From an uncultured Ignavibacteriota bacterium (GTDB taxonomy: Bacteria; Bacteroidota; Ignavibacteria; UBA10030; UBA8401): a stretch of DNA of 64,000 bases. Below are positions 17,073 to 25,925 of the stretch, one piece after another. The stretch is from the NCBI GenBank assembly GCA_903884005.1, contig CAISDA010000017.1, forward strand, positions 62,001 to 126,000, read 5' to 3'. The notes under the pieces are model-generated. The model made no database searches. It was given only the letters and a program-made list of their open reading frames with translations, and had not been told where the DNA came from. Within the stretch, counting starts at the first letter, position 1. Each line of letters begins with the position of its first letter. The translations under genes and the position numbers were made by a program.

Positions 17073-18314
17073 TCATTGCCCGCGACGGGCCGGCGTGAAT
17101 CCGATCAGTGATTTCATGGTGTCGGTTATTTTTTTCATGAACGACTGCGTGTTTGCGACGGCGCCGAATGTGTCTGCGTAATCGTTCATCGCCTGGACCA
17201 TGCCCACGTCTGTCCCGGCCTGTGTGCTCAGGAAATATTTATGGGTCATGATCTCGATGTAGAGTTCCGCCGCGGTCTTGCCCGGGAAACACTCCAGCAC
17301 GCCTTCCGTCCGGAAGAGCTTGCAGAGCGGCGCATAGATCGCCGTAAACCAGTTCTGCGTCGCTTCGGCCAGCGTTACCTGCGTTCCCGTCCGTTCGCAT
17401 AAGTACCATTTGTGTTCCTCGATGTGTTCGAGGAACATGTCCACGTATGCCGGATTCGAAACGAGCCCCAGCACCGCGTCTATGTTGAATGTTGTTTGGC
17501 GGAAAAATAGTTTCTTCTTCTCCTCTGCGGTGAAGAGGAGGTCGTAGCGCGAGCGGAAATACTGCTTGTCGTTTTCGGTGGTCAGCGCGTCGCGCTGCAG
17601 TCCGCTGATGCGCAGATCCTCGTTCAACGAGTCCATCGAGCCGAAAAAATATCGGATCTCGGATTCGCGCTGCGCCGCGGAGAGCGTCGGGAACACTTCC
17701 ACCGTTTCGGCGTCGGCAAGATAGGCTTTCAGGAACGTTTTTTTGCCGACGAAGGGGACGTCGATCTTTTCGAATTTCACCAGCGTGTTGGCCAGCGACG
17801 CATCGCCCCACAAGATGCCGTTGGTGTGCAGCTCGACGAACAGTTCGGCGATCGCATCCCAAATGGCCTTCCTGCTCACGAACGAAAAATTTCTCTGGAA
17901 CAATTCCGAATCGGGGAGCACTTTTTCGACCAGCAGCGTGACCGTATGCGCGGTGACGGTGCGCTCGTACCGCGTGCCGATGGGCGCGCCGCTTTCGATG
18001 ACGGCTTCCTCTCTCGATACCGTGCCAACGGGGACGAGCGTGTGGATCCCGTTGAGCAAGAGCATTTCGTAGTTCGAGACTTCCTTTTTCGAGACCTCAA
18101 GGCCGATCTCCTTGATGCAGTATGAAAACCGCGGCGTCTTCACGAAGATGACGACGTGGCGCGAGACGCCCCGCTTGATCTCCAGGATGCGGACGCCGTG
18201 GAGATGCCATTCGGCGATCGGAACATGCCACGGGAGTCCCATCAAGTCTTCCACAAAGATCGGGTCGACGGAATAGTGTATCGGGGCGGTCAATGTGTGC
18301 CTGGTTGGCTGCAT
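17073..18314 (-). CDS. DUF4032-like protein with a kinase-fold catalytic loop
   Basis: 413 aa. The N-terminus ('LMGLPWHVPIAEWHL') and overall length agree with DUF4032 proteins as I remember them. Residues about 45-220 look like a degenerate lipopolysaccharide-kinase/protein-kinase fold: a glycine-poor N-lobe, 'KKEVSNYEMLLLNG', then a catalytic-loop-like HTNGILWGDASLANTL and a DFG-position LADAETVE. Asp and Asn of the loop and the metal-site Asp are all retained, so phosphotransfer is plausible but unproven. The C-terminal half is helical and charged. It lies 2 nt from dedA in an envelope-related run (murQ, uppP, dedA), which hints at a lipid or cell-wall substrate (inference). Confidence 0.6.
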   Translation of the reverse strand: MQPTRHTLTAPIHYSVDPIFVEDLMGLPWHVPIAEWHLHGVRILEIKRGVSRHVVIFVKTPRFSYCIKEIGLEVSKKEVSNYEMLLLNGIHTLVPVGTVSREEAVIESGAPIGTRYERTVTAHTVTLLVEKVLPDSELFQRNFSFVSRKAIWDAIAELFVELHTNGILWGDASLANTLVKFEKIDVPFVGKKTFLKAYLADAETVEVFPTLSAAQRESEIRYFFGSMDSLNEDLRISGLQRDALTTENDKQYFRSRYDLLFTAEEKKKLFFRQTTFNIDAVLGLVSNPAYVDMFLEHIEEHKWYLCERTGTQVTLAEATQNWFTAIYAPLCKLFRTEGVLECFPGKTAAELYIEIMTHKYFLSTQAGTDVGMVQAMNDYADTFGAVANTQSFMKKITDTMKSLIGFTPARRGQ

Positions 18315-18316
18315 CG

Positions 18317-18940
18317 TCAGTTCGAACCGTATTTTACTTGCAAATATTTGTAGATCCCTGGTATCAATGATATGAAAATAATCACAAGGATGACAATTTC
18401 AATATGCTTGTCGACGCCCGGTATGACCGAGCCGAGGAAGTATCCGATGAGCGTCATGCTCATGACCCAGAAAATAGCGCCGATGACGTTGAACCCTGCG
18501 AAGCGCAGGTACGGCATCTGTGCGATGCCCGCCACGACCGGCGCGAATGTGCGCGCGAACGGCATGAACTGCGCCATGACGATCGTGATGCCGCCGTATT
18601 TTTCGTAAAACTCCCTCGTCTTGATCAGGTGATCTTTCTTGAAGAAGCGCGAATCTTCGCGGGCGTAGAGAAGCTGCCCGCTTTTTTTCCCGATCAGATA
18701 TCCGGTGGCGTTGCCGGCGATCGCTGCGCAGATCAGCATCAGGTTGAGGTACACGATGTTGAAATATCCCTGCGAGGCGAACAGTCCGGCGGTGACGAGC
18801 ATGGAATCGCCCGGCAGGAAGAATCCGACCAGGAGGCCCGTTTCAGAGAAGACGATGATCGGCATTCCAATGTAGCCCGCCCACAGCACGAGTTCCTTGA
18901 TGTTTGTCAGCTTCGAAAAAAAATCTTTGAGTAGATCCAT
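18317..18940 (-). CDS. DedA-family (SNARE-associated/VTT) membrane protein
   Basis: 207 aa from the ATG at 18940; an in-frame ATG at 18970 would add ten charged residues. Family motifs are FFLPGDSML near residue 45, the re-entrant loop, and QFMPFARTFAPVVAG, which includes the conserved arginine. DedA proteins include undecaprenyl-phosphate flippases and proton-dependent envelope factors. Being next to uppP, which makes undecaprenyl phosphate, a role in recycling this lipid carrier is a reasonable inference. Confidence 0.93.
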   Translation of the reverse strand: MDLLKDFFSKLTNIKELVLWAGYIGMPIIVFSETGLLVGFFLPGDSMLVTAGLFASQGYFNIVYLNLMLICAAIAGNATGYLIGKKSGQLLYAREDSRFFKKDHLIKTREFYEKYGGITIVMAQFMPFARTFAPVVAGIAQMPYLRFAGFNVIGAIFWVMSMTLIGYFLGSVIPGVDKHIEIVILVIIFISLIPGIYKYLQVKYGSN

Positions 18941-19027
18941 GGTGCTTTCTTTTTTTTCCTCTGTGTGCAATATCGCAAGCGGCGCAACTGCGCGCAGCGG
19001 GCGTCGGGATGATGCTTGGGCGATCAG

Positions 19028-19878
19028 CTACAGCTCCGGGATGATCCCGCGCATCAGCAGGAATAGGAGCGCTCCGCCGACAATGAAGCGGTAGATGATG
19101 AACACATACGTGGTATGGTTCTTCAAATAGCCGAGCAGAAATGCGATCGATGCATACCCGACAATGCCGGAGACGATCGTGGCTGCAATAAGATTTTCGA
19201 TGCCCGATGTCGTCGCAAGCAGCGCATGCCGTTCCTTGACGAGCTCAAACAAACCCGCGGCGAAGACCGACGGCAGCGACAACAGAAACGAAAAGCGGGC
19301 CGCGGTGTCGCGCGTCATGCCGAACAACAATCCGCCGGTGATCGTGACACCCGAACGCGACGATCCCGGAATGAGCGCCACGGCCTGCCAGAATCCCACG
19401 CCGATCGCTTCGTACCACGACAGGTCGCCCAAGTGTTTCAGCGGCACGCCCGCCCTGCTTCTTCGGGCGGTGATGAGCTCGGCGGCCAGTAGAATGACCG
19501 CAAGGACGATCATGGAGCCGCTGATGATATAGAGCGAGCGAAGCGTGGTTTCGATCGACTTTTTAAAGAGCAGTCCGAGGACCACCACCGGCACGGTGCC
19601 CGCGGCGATCATCCATCCCATCTTCGCATCGTCCGAGCCGAGGGGCTGCCGCGCGATGATGCCGCCGGCGACCGCCTTCACGATGCGCGAGATATCGCTT
19701 GCGAAGTAGAGCAGCACGGCGACAAGAGTGCCGAACTGTATCACCGCTGTGAACGCGGCACCCGGGTCGCCCCATCCCAAGAGCGCCGGCAGTATGCGAA
19801 TGTGCGCAGTGCTGCTGATGGGTAAAAATTCGGTCAGTCCCTGTATAATGCCGTACGCGATGGCTTGAAGTAACGTCA
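19028..19878 (-). CDS. uppP: Undecaprenyl-diphosphatase
   Basis: Integral-membrane phosphatase that recycles undecaprenyl pyrophosphate to the monophosphate carrier. From the ATG at 19878 (MTLLQAIAYG) it is 283 aa, close to the family length of about 270; an upstream start at 19927 would add 16 residues. Signature motifs are QGLTEFLPISSTAH near the N-terminus and PGSSRSGVTITGGL in the centre. It lies between murQ and dedA. Confidence 0.96.
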
Positions 19879-20094
19879 TAAAAAAGCTTTCAATGTACAT
19901 CGCCAGATGCAAGAAACGATGGGACATTCGAACGTGCGAAGCGGTTGAAGAATCTTATTGCGGCGTCATTGACAGCAATTATTCACAGCTTCAAAAACGA
20001 CGGTGTACAGAGATTTTTTCGTGCGCTCAGAATGTCACATGAAAAGCATGCCGAGGAGTTACGTTTTGTGATTGTGCATACCGCATGTGATACA

Positions 20095-21054
20095 TCAGTG
20101 TATTGTGTATGGAACGCCGTCGATCGCCGCACGGACAAAGCCCGAGGCCTTCAGAAGCCGTTCCTGCGCCTCGGCGTACGAGCATCCGGCCTTGATCATG
20201 ACGAGCGCCGTCTTGACGTGCCCTTTGCTCAGCTCGAGAGACAGCGAGGCCTCGTCGTACGAGAGGCCGGTGATCGTCATGACGATCCGCTTCGAGCGCT
20301 CGACCAATTTTTTATTCGTCATCTGGAGATCGATCATCATGTTTTCGTACACTTTGCCCAGACGGATCATCGATGCGGTGGTGAGCATGTTGAGGATCAG
20401 CTTTTGCGCTGTGCCCGACTTCATGCGCGTCGATCCCATGATCACTTCGGGACCCACTTCCGCGCAGATCTTCACGTCGACCGCTTCGCCAAGGTCCCGA
20501 TATTCGGGAAGGTCGAAATGCGTGCGCGGGTTCGTGGTCACGTAGATGGTCCGCGCGCCGAGTTCCTTGGCGTGGATGACGGCGCCGATCACATACGGCG
20601 TGCGGAGGCTTGCGGCGATGCCGCAGACCACATCGGCGGAGGTGACGCCTTTGGCGTCCATGTCCCGGGCTCCATTTTCGCGCTTGTCCTCGGCGCCTTC
20701 CTGCGCGCGGAACATGGCTGCATCGCCGCCGGCGATGATGCCCTGCACCATGTCGAAGCTCACGCCGAACGTCGGCGGGCATTCGGACGCATCGAGTACG
20801 CCCATGCGCCCGCTCGTTCCCGCGCCGACATAGAGCAGACGGCCTCCGGCACTGAACGCCTTCACAATGAGTTCAACGGCCTCGGCGATACGGGGAATTT
20901 CCTTCTCGACCGCGAGTGCAACCCTCGTATCTTCGGCATTGATGATCGTCAGGATCTCGGTCACCGAACCGGCATCGATCGTCATGCTGGCGGCGTTCCG
21001 CTGTTCGGTGGTGATCTTTTGAAGCTGGTGAAAAAGTTCCTCGGTTCCGCTCAC
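20095..21054 (-). CDS. murQ: N-acetylmuramic acid 6-phosphate etherase
   Basis: 319-aa SIS-domain enzyme that splits MurNAc-6-phosphate into GlcNAc-6-phosphate and lactate during cell-wall recycling. Motifs include the sugar-binding GTSGRMGVLDASECPPTF, GGDAAMFRAQEGAEDK and GSTRMKSGTAQKL. The length is typical. No MurNAc PTS or anmK kinase is in the window. The 111-bp gap to rsmG contains a partial duplicate of the rsmG 3' end (21074-21103). Confidence 0.95.
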   Translation of the reverse strand: MSGTEELFHQLQKITTEQRNAASMTIDAGSVTEILTIINAEDTRVALAVEKEIPRIAEAVELIVKAFSAGGRLLYVGAGTSGRMGVLDASECPPTFGVSFDMVQGIIAGGDAAMFRAQEGAEDKRENGARDMDAKGVTSADVVCGIAASLRTPYVIGAVIHAKELGARTIYVTTNPRTHFDLPEYRDLGEAVDVKICAEVGPEVIMGSTRMKSGTAQKLILNMLTTASMIRLGKVYENMMIDLQMTNKKLVERSKRIVMTITGLSYDEASLSLELSKGHVKTALVMIKAGCSYAEAQERLLKASGFVRAAIDGVPYTIH

Positions 21055-21073
21055 GCTGATGCCTCCATGCGTA

Positions 21074-21103
21074 CAGATGTGCGATGATCAATTGTTTGTC
21101 CGT
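21074..21103. repeat. 30-bp direct repeat, copy 1 (duplicate of rsmG 3' end)
   Basis: Identical to 21172-21201 over 30 bases. On the minus strand it would encode the last residues of RsmG (TDKQLIIAHL). It lies in the murQ-rsmG gap, with the copies offset by 98 bp. Confidence 0.85.
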
Positions 21104-21165
21104 CTTCCGCAGTGATCGTGTGACGCTGCAGAAAAAAATCCACATCCTTCGCTGTGATGCCGCTC

Positions 21166-21879
21166 TTATTTCAGATGTGCGATGATCAATTGTTTGTCCG
21201 TGTTGACGAGCTCCTCGCTTCCGCGGAAGACAAGCGGCCGCGTCCCGATGACCGCGCGCGGAAACGCCTTGCGTGCCGCAGCGAGTTCGGTGTCGATCTC
21301 CATTCCTTTGAGTGTCACAAGAGAGGACCGGACAAGCGGAATGCCCGGATCGCCGGGCGCTGCATCGGTGCCGGGCGGGCGCTGTAAAAACGGAAGAGCC
21401 CACGTCAGGAGATGCGTCAGATCGGTCACCGACCGTGCGGTTACAATATCGTAAATATTCCTGTGTTGAGGCAAGTGATTTATTTCTTCGGCCCGCGCAT
21501 TGACGACCGTCACATTGGGAAGCCCGAGTGCGTCGACCATGGCCGAGACGGCCGCGGTCTTCTTGCGTATGGAATCCACGAGCGTAAACGAACACCCGGG
21601 AAGCATGATGCTCAGGGGGATGCCGGGGAGCCCGCCGCCGGTGCCGAGATCGAGGATCCTGCCGCCCTCCGGGAAACGGAGAAGGAACAAATACGCTACG
21701 GACAGGAGCACGTGCACGTCCCATGCGTGCTCCTGGTCCTTGCGCGAGATGAGGTTGATCTTGCCGTTCCATTCCAGCAGCAGCTCCCTGTACCGGCTGA
21801 GCTGCCGCAATTGTATGTCCGTTATTGCAAGTTTGTTGTGCGTGCAGATCGTCGAGAGCCAGAGTTCGTCGGGTGTCAA
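21166..21879 (-). CDS. rsmG: 16S rRNA (guanine-527-N7)-methyltransferase RsmG
   Basis: SAM-dependent methyltransferase (GidB). SAM-binding motif ILDLGTGGGLPGIPL, then LVDSIRKKTAAV and VNARAEE. The open frame extends to 22002, but its first 40 codons lie in a dispersed repeat (copy B). The TTG at 21879 is preceded by AAAGGA at a 7-nt spacing and gives 237 aa, close to the family length, so I choose it. It follows mnmG, the classic gidA-gidB neighbourhood, with a parS site between them. parA and parB, often next, are replaced here by murQ. Confidence 0.9.
   Translation of the reverse strand: MTPDELWLSTICTHNKLAITDIQLRQLSRYRELLLEWNGKINLISRKDQEHAWDVHVLLSVAYLFLLRFPEGGRILDLGTGGGLPGIPLSIMLPGCSFTLVDSIRKKTAAVSAMVDALGLPNVTVVNARAEEINHLPQHRNIYDIVTARSVTDLTHLLTWALPFLQRPPGTDAAPGDPGIPLVRSSLVTLKGMEIDTELAAARKAFPRAVIGTRPLVFRGSEELVNTDKQLIIAHLK
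21172..21201. repeat. 30-bp direct repeat, copy 2 (within rsmG 3' end)
   Basis: Partner of 21074-21103. It lies inside the coding end of rsmG, with the stop codon immediately after on the minus strand. After the match, the first copy continues with CTTCCGC, which also occurs 16 nt further in this copy, as if the duplicate then suffered a small deletion. Confidence 0.85.
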
Positions 21880-21972
21880 AAATGATCCTTTCAGTATGTT
21901 GTGAATTGCTTCAATGGTCCGGGCTGTGTATGAGCGCTGTCCGTGGGCCTGCGGCCTACTTTTTTCGCGGAC

Positions 21973-22075
21973 GTAACTCGCCGCCGTTGCATCGGTGTGC
22001 ATGTAGGGGCAGATGGTATCTCGCCCGCTCGAGCGAAGCGGTGCGAATTTTCCGGTTTGAGTTACCAGGGAGCGC
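21973..22075 (+). repeat. Covarying-hairpin repeat, copy B
   Basis: Contains the ordered blocks GTTGCATCGGTGTGCATGTA, a hairpin (GGGC-AGAT-GGT-ATCT-CGCCC, 22006-22025), CGCTCGAGCGAAGCGGTGC and GAGTTACCAGGGAGCGCG. Strong block-by-block match with 37490-37590 and, inverted, 52991-53072. It lies between rsmG and the parS site. Confidence 0.85.
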
Positions 22076-22154
22076 GGCTTGTGCGACTGCCTGCCGTGCC
22101 TCTCGCATGCCAGTTGTCCTCTATAATAAGTTGTACTGTATATGAACGTAACGA

Positions 22155-22170
22155 TGTTTCACGTGAAACA
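22155..22170. other. parS centromere site 1
   Basis: TGTTTCACGTGAAACA, a perfect 16-bp palindrome identical to the widely conserved ParB-binding site. It lies between mnmG (stop at 22182) and rsmG. Confidence 0.93.
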
Positions 22171-22181
22171 TCCGTGCGGTG

Positions 22182-24059
22182 TCATCTCCTGATGAATATC
22201 GAAAGGACCGTCACATCCGAATCGGTGACTCCTGAAATGCGCGATGCCTGGCCGATGGACCTGGGGCGTATCTTTGCGAGCCTCTCCCTTCCCTCTCTGC
22301 TGAGCGAGGCGAGTGCTCCATAATCGAAGCCTTCGGGAATTTCATGACTTTCCGTTTTCTCGAACCGGTCGACCTGTTCCTGCTGCCGTTTGAGATACCC
22401 TTCAAATTTCACGTCGATCTCAACTTGTCCCCTCACGTCCGGCCGGTGCAGCAGCACATCGATCGCCGGGTCCGTGATGAGAGGATGAAGATCGGCGGCG
22501 CGGATGAGCGGCCGCTTCAGCAGCTGCGAGAGCATTTCATTTTCGCTCAAGAGCGCATCGCCTTTTGCTTCGAGCACAGGATTGGCGTCGAGCGGCGAGA
22601 CGGACGAACTTTCAAAATACGAAATCACACGCGCAATCGCATGTTCCTTTTCATCCAGGCGCTCGATCATCCACCGTGCAATGAGTCCGATCTCCGCTCC
22701 GCGCCTCATGAGCCGGCGGTCTGCATTGTCCTGCCGCAACAGCAGCCTGTACTCGGCGCGCGATGTGAACATCCGGTACGGTTCGTCCGTCGACTTGTTG
22801 ATGAGATCGTCGATCATGACGCCGATGTATGCCTCGTTGCGCCGGAGTATGAACGGGTCTCGCTTCTGCGCCCTCAGCGCGGCATTGATTCCTGCTATGA
22901 GTCCCTGGCCTGCAGCCTCTTCATATCCCGACGTGCCGTTGATCTGTCCGGCAAAAAAAAGTCCCGAGACGAGTTTTGTTTCCAGCGAATGCCAGAGCTG
23001 GTTCGGCGGAAAGAAATCGTATTCCACCGCGTAGCCTGCGCGAAGCATCTGCACGCGGTCCAGGCCGGGAATGGTCTTCAGCGCCTCGAACTGGATCTCT
23101 TCCGGCAGGCTCGTTGAAAACCCGTTGACGTACACGACATCCGACTCGTAGCCTTCGGGCTCAAGAAAAATGTGGTGGCGTTCCCTCTCCGCGAACCTGA
23201 AGATCTTGTCTTCCACCGAGGGGCAGTACCGGGGGCCGATGCCCTTGATCCTTCCGGTGAAGAGCGGCGAGCGGTCGAACCCCTTTCTGAGGATCGAATG
23301 CGTGTGGAGATTTGTGTACGTGAGGTACATGGGGATCAGGCGGTTCGTGATCGCTTCGGTCTGGTACGAGAACGGCACCGGAGGATCGTCGCTAGCCTGC
23401 GCTTCGGTTTTATCGAGGTCGATGCTCGAGAGCGTCACGCGCGGAGGCGTGCCGGTCTTCAGCCTTCCCGCAATGAAACCATGTCCGGTGAGGCATTCGG
23501 TGAGGCCGCGGGACGGTGCCTCGCCGAACCTTCCCCCCTTCCTCTGCTTTTCTCCCGTGTGCATGAGACCGTTCAAAAACGTACCCGCGCAGAGCACGAG
23601 GCTCGTGCAGAAGATCGAGTGCCCGAGGTCGGTCACGATGCCGCGGACGGTTCCATCTTCGATGATGAGCCGCGCGACTGAGTCTTCCAGCACATCCAAT
23701 CCATCGGCGGTGCACGTGCGGCGCTGCGCCTCGCGCGCATACCACTCGCGGTCGCTTTGGCACCGGGGCGACCACACGGCTGGCCCCTTCGATGTGTTGA
23801 GCATGCGGAACTGGATACCGGTGGCGTCGGCGATCTTCCCCATCTCCCCGCCCAGTGCATCGATCTCCCGGACGAGGTGCCCTTTGGCGGTGCCGCCAAT
23901 GGCCGGATTGCAGGACATGCGGCCGATGGCGCCGGCGTTCAGGCTGACCAGGAGCGTGGAGCATGCCATGCGCGAGGACGCAAGGGACGCTTCAATGCCC
24001 GCGTGCCCTCCTCCGACGACGATGACATCATACTGTGTGTGCGGTGCTGTGAGGATCAT
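22182..24059 (-). CDS. mnmG: tRNA uridine-5-carboxymethylaminomethyl modification enzyme MnmG (GidA)
   Basis: 625-aa FAD- and NADH-binding partner of MnmE that makes (c)mnm5U34 in tRNAs. The dinucleotide-binding motif [14 protein letters not shown] is at the N-terminus; GIDA signatures [23 protein letters not shown] and the later [20 protein letters not shown] region are clear, as is the C-terminal [12 protein letters not shown]. mnmE is 55 nt upstream. A parS site sits 2 nt before the ATG and another just beyond the stop. Confidence 0.97.
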   Translation of the reverse strand: MILTAPHTQYDVIVVGGGHAGIEASLASSRMACSTLLVSLNAGAIGRMSCNPAIGGTAKGHLVREIDALGGEMGKIADATGIQFRMLNTSKGPAVWSPRCQSDREWYAREAQRRTCTADGLDVLEDSVARLIIEDGTVRGIVTDLGHSIFCTSLVLCAGTFLNGLMHTGEKQRKGGRFGEAPSRGLTECLTGHGFIAGRLKTGTPPRVTLSSIDLDKTEAQASDDPPVPFSYQTEAITNRLIPMYLTYTNLHTHSILRKGFDRSPLFTGRIKGIGPRYCPSVEDKIFRFAERERHHIFLEPEGYESDVVYVNGFSTSLPEEIQFEALKTIPGLDRVQMLRAGYAVEYDFFPPNQLWHSLETKLVSGLFFAGQINGTSGYEEAAGQGLIAGINAALRAQKRDPFILRRNEAYIGVMIDDLINKSTDEPYRMFTSRAEYRLLLRQDNADRRLMRRGAEIGLIARWMIERLDEKEHAIARVISYFESSSVSPLDANPVLEAKGDALLSENEMLSQLLKRPLIRAADLHPLITDPAIDVLLHRPDVRGQVEIDVKFEGYLKRQQEQVDRFEKTESHEIPEGFDYGALASLSREGRERLAKIRPRSIGQASRISGVTDSDVTVLSIFIRR

Positions 24060-24061
24060 AA

Positions 24062-24077
24062 TGTTTCACGTGAAACA
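24062..24077. other. parS centromere site 2
   Basis: TGTTTCACGTGAAACA, identical to site 1 at 22155. It occupies the space immediately before the mnmG start codon (2 nt away), where a ribosome-binding site would normally be, so bound ParB could affect mnmG expression (inference). Confidence 0.93.
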
Positions 24078-24114
24078 CACGGCGCCAGCCCGTGTTGCGG
24101 GCACCGGTGTGTGT

Positions 24115-25509
24115 TTATTTTCCGATGCAAAATTTTGAAAAAATATTATTGAGTATATCATCCGGAGTCGTGATGCCGATGATCGTTCCGAGATGATCGA
24201 GCGCGTCCCTGAGGTCTACGGCAACAAAGTCACCGCTGCTTCCGGCTTCGACGGCATCGAGCGCTCGCCGGAGGCTTGCGCCCGCCAGTTCGAACGATTG
24301 CTTGTGGCGGATGTTCGTGACGGTGACGCTTTGTGCATCACCGTCGTATGCGGGAAGCACCGCTGCATACAGCATGTCTTTGAACGCGGCAATGCCCTCA
24401 TGGGTCTTACAGGAAATCGTGCAGCGGCGCGTGGGGCTCGTCCCGGTTGTGTCGGCGTCGAACACCACGTGCTTATCCGATTTGTTCAGCACATAGAGCA
24501 ACACCGTATGTCCTGAAACAGTTTCTTCGATCTTTTTATAGAGCAGCGCGTCCTCCGCTTCCGGCGGGACGGATGCATCGATGAGCACGACGACGACATC
24601 GGCGGCGGCCACATGCTGCTGCGTGCGGCGGACTCCCTCCAGTTCTATCTCATCGACGGTGTCGCGCAGTCCCGCCGTGTCGATGAACGTGAAGAGCAGG
24701 CCGTTGAGCGAGATGCTTTCCTCGATAGAGTCGCGCGTGGTGCCGGGGATGTGGCTGACGATTGCCCGATTCTCGTTCAGCAGAATGTTGAGCAGGCTCG
24801 ATTTTCCCGCGTTGGGTTTGCCGGCAAGCACCACGGTCGCGCCTTCCCTCACGAGCTTTCCGCCGGCGTACGACGCGACGGCATCATCCACGGTGCCGCG
24901 GATGCGCGCGATGGTTCGCGCCGAGGCGTCCCTGTCGGCGAGCGTGATCTCCTCTTCCGAAAAATCCAGTTCGAGTTCGAAGAGCGAACAGAGGTCCAGC
25001 AGTTCCTGGCGCAGCGTTCGGACGTACCGCGAGAGCTTCCCTTCCAGCTGCTGGAGGCTCGTGCGGTGGGCTTTTTCGGTCTTGGCATGGATGAGGTCGT
25101 TGACGGCCTCCGCCTGGGAGAGGTCCATCTTGCCGTTGAGGAACGCGCGGAGCGTGAATTCGCCGGGCGCGGCCAGGCGCGCCCCGCTCTCGAGCAGCAG
25201 GGCGAGGATCGTCTGCGAGACGAAGAATCCGCCGTGGCAGCTGATCTCCGCGACGTCCTCTCCGGTGTACGAGTGCGGCGCACGGAAGACCGAGACGACG
25301 ACGGTGTCGACGGCCTCGCCGGCGCGGACGATGGTGCCGAAGTGCAGCGTGTGCGAGGAGGCGCGCGCGGCCGTGACCGTGCCGCGGAAACTTATGTCCG
25401 TTATTGCAAAGGCGCGCGGGCCGCTCACACGGAGCACGGCGATCCCTCCCTCCCCCGCGGGGGTGGCGCAGGCGGCGATGGTGTCCGCATTGTCTCTCAG
25501 CGTCGTCAT
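24115..25509 (-). CDS. mnmE: tRNA modification GTPase MnmE (TrmE)
   Basis: 464 aa. An N-terminal formyl-THF-binding domain (IAACATPAGEGGIAVLRVSG), a central helical domain and an inserted Ras-like G domain with G1 GKPNAGKSS, G3 DTAGLRDT and G4 NKSD are in order. The C-terminus FCIGK carries the catalytic Cys of the family. It works as a complex with MnmG, the next gene. First gene of the minus-strand run, divergent from the ilv leader by about 50 bp. Confidence 0.97.
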   Translation of the reverse strand: MTTLRDNADTIAACATPAGEGGIAVLRVSGPRAFAITDISFRGTVTAARASSHTLHFGTIVRAGEAVDTVVVSVFRAPHSYTGEDVAEISCHGGFFVSQTILALLLESGARLAAPGEFTLRAFLNGKMDLSQAEAVNDLIHAKTEKAHRTSLQQLEGKLSRYVRTLRQELLDLCSLFELELDFSEEEITLADRDASARTIARIRGTVDDAVASYAGGKLVREGATVVLAGKPNAGKSSLLNILLNENRAIVSHIPGTTRDSIEESISLNGLLFTFIDTAGLRDTVDEIELEGVRRTQQHVAAADVVVVLIDASVPPEAEDALLYKKIEETVSGHTVLLYVLNKSDKHVVFDADTTGTSPTRRCTISCKTHEGIAAFKDMLYAAVLPAYDGDAQSVTVTNIRHKQSFELAGASLRRALDAVEAGSSGDFVAVDLRDALDHLGTIIGITTPDDILNNIFSKFCIGK

Positions 25510-25560
25510 AGGCGATTCCCTGGTGAATGCTAAAAAAGTAATGTACGCACAAATAATGTC

Positions 25561-25590
25561 TTGACAAAACGCACAAATTTCCTATCTTTA
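25561..25590 (+). promoter_or_regulatory. Candidate promoter of the ilv leader
   Basis: TTGACA at 25561-25566 (perfect -35) and TATCTT at 25583-25588 at 16-bp spacing. The same bases also give TAtcTTTa, close to the TAnnTTTG -7 element of Bacteroidota. It lies about 45 nt upstream of the leader-peptide ATG. Confidence 0.6.
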
Positions 25591-25635
25591 CTTAAGTATA
25601 GCAACTTCACATTTTCTTTTCTTTTGCAGAGAGCC

Positions 25636-25782
25636 ATGGCACATCCGCCTCAGACAGCCGGATCAGCAGCACACAGCGATGTCCGCATCGCCGAGGGTGC
25701 CGTGTCTCTCCTTCCCATCGCCAGCATCGTCGATATTTTGGGACTGTTCCTTATTATTCTAGGCCTACCGATTTACGGCTGA
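25636..25782 (+). CDS. Putative ilv leader peptide (attenuator)
   Basis: A 48-codon ORF, start ATG preceded by GAGAG. It is unremarkable for its first half. Residues 23-46 are dominated by branched-chain residues (VSLLPIASIVDILGLFLIIL then GLPI), including a run CTT ATT ATT CTA and two uncommon CTA Leu codons. It ends just before a complex inverted repeat with a U8 tract and about 140 bp upstream of ilvB. This is the arrangement of leader peptides through which ribosome stalling at Ile/Leu/Val codons controls termination. The peptide itself would have no other function. Confidence 0.65.
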   Translation: MAHPPQTAGSAAHSDVRIAEGAVSLLPIASIVDILGLFLIILGLPIYG

Positions 25783-25786
25783 CAAT

Positions 25787-25883
25787 AATACCGGTTTCAC
25801 CCACCATACATCATCTCTCTTATCAGTTGTTCTGATACTTGTCTGCGGGCGAAACCACCGGAGAAAAGAATGGTATTTTTTTT
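25787..25883 (+). promoter_or_regulatory. Candidate attenuator terminator before ilvB
   Basis: Left arm AATACCGGTTTCACCC (25787-25802) can pair with GGGCGAAACCACCGG (25847-25861, with a small bulge), and AATACC alternatively with GGTATT (25872-25877) immediately before the T8 tract 25876-25883. A nested hairpin TATCAG-TTGTT-CTGATA is at 25821-25837. The mutually exclusive pairings suit an antiterminator/terminator switch. Confidence 0.55.
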
Positions 25884-25925
25884 GAACAGTGGCACCTGTG
25901 TTGCCGAAAGGTTTGTGAGGGAGTA

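Noticed and set aside
19940-20094. Possible origin region with a DnaA-box-like TTATTCACA near 19983
   Set aside because: Only a single degenerate box was seen, with no cluster or AT-rich unwinding element; parS proximity alone does not define oriC.
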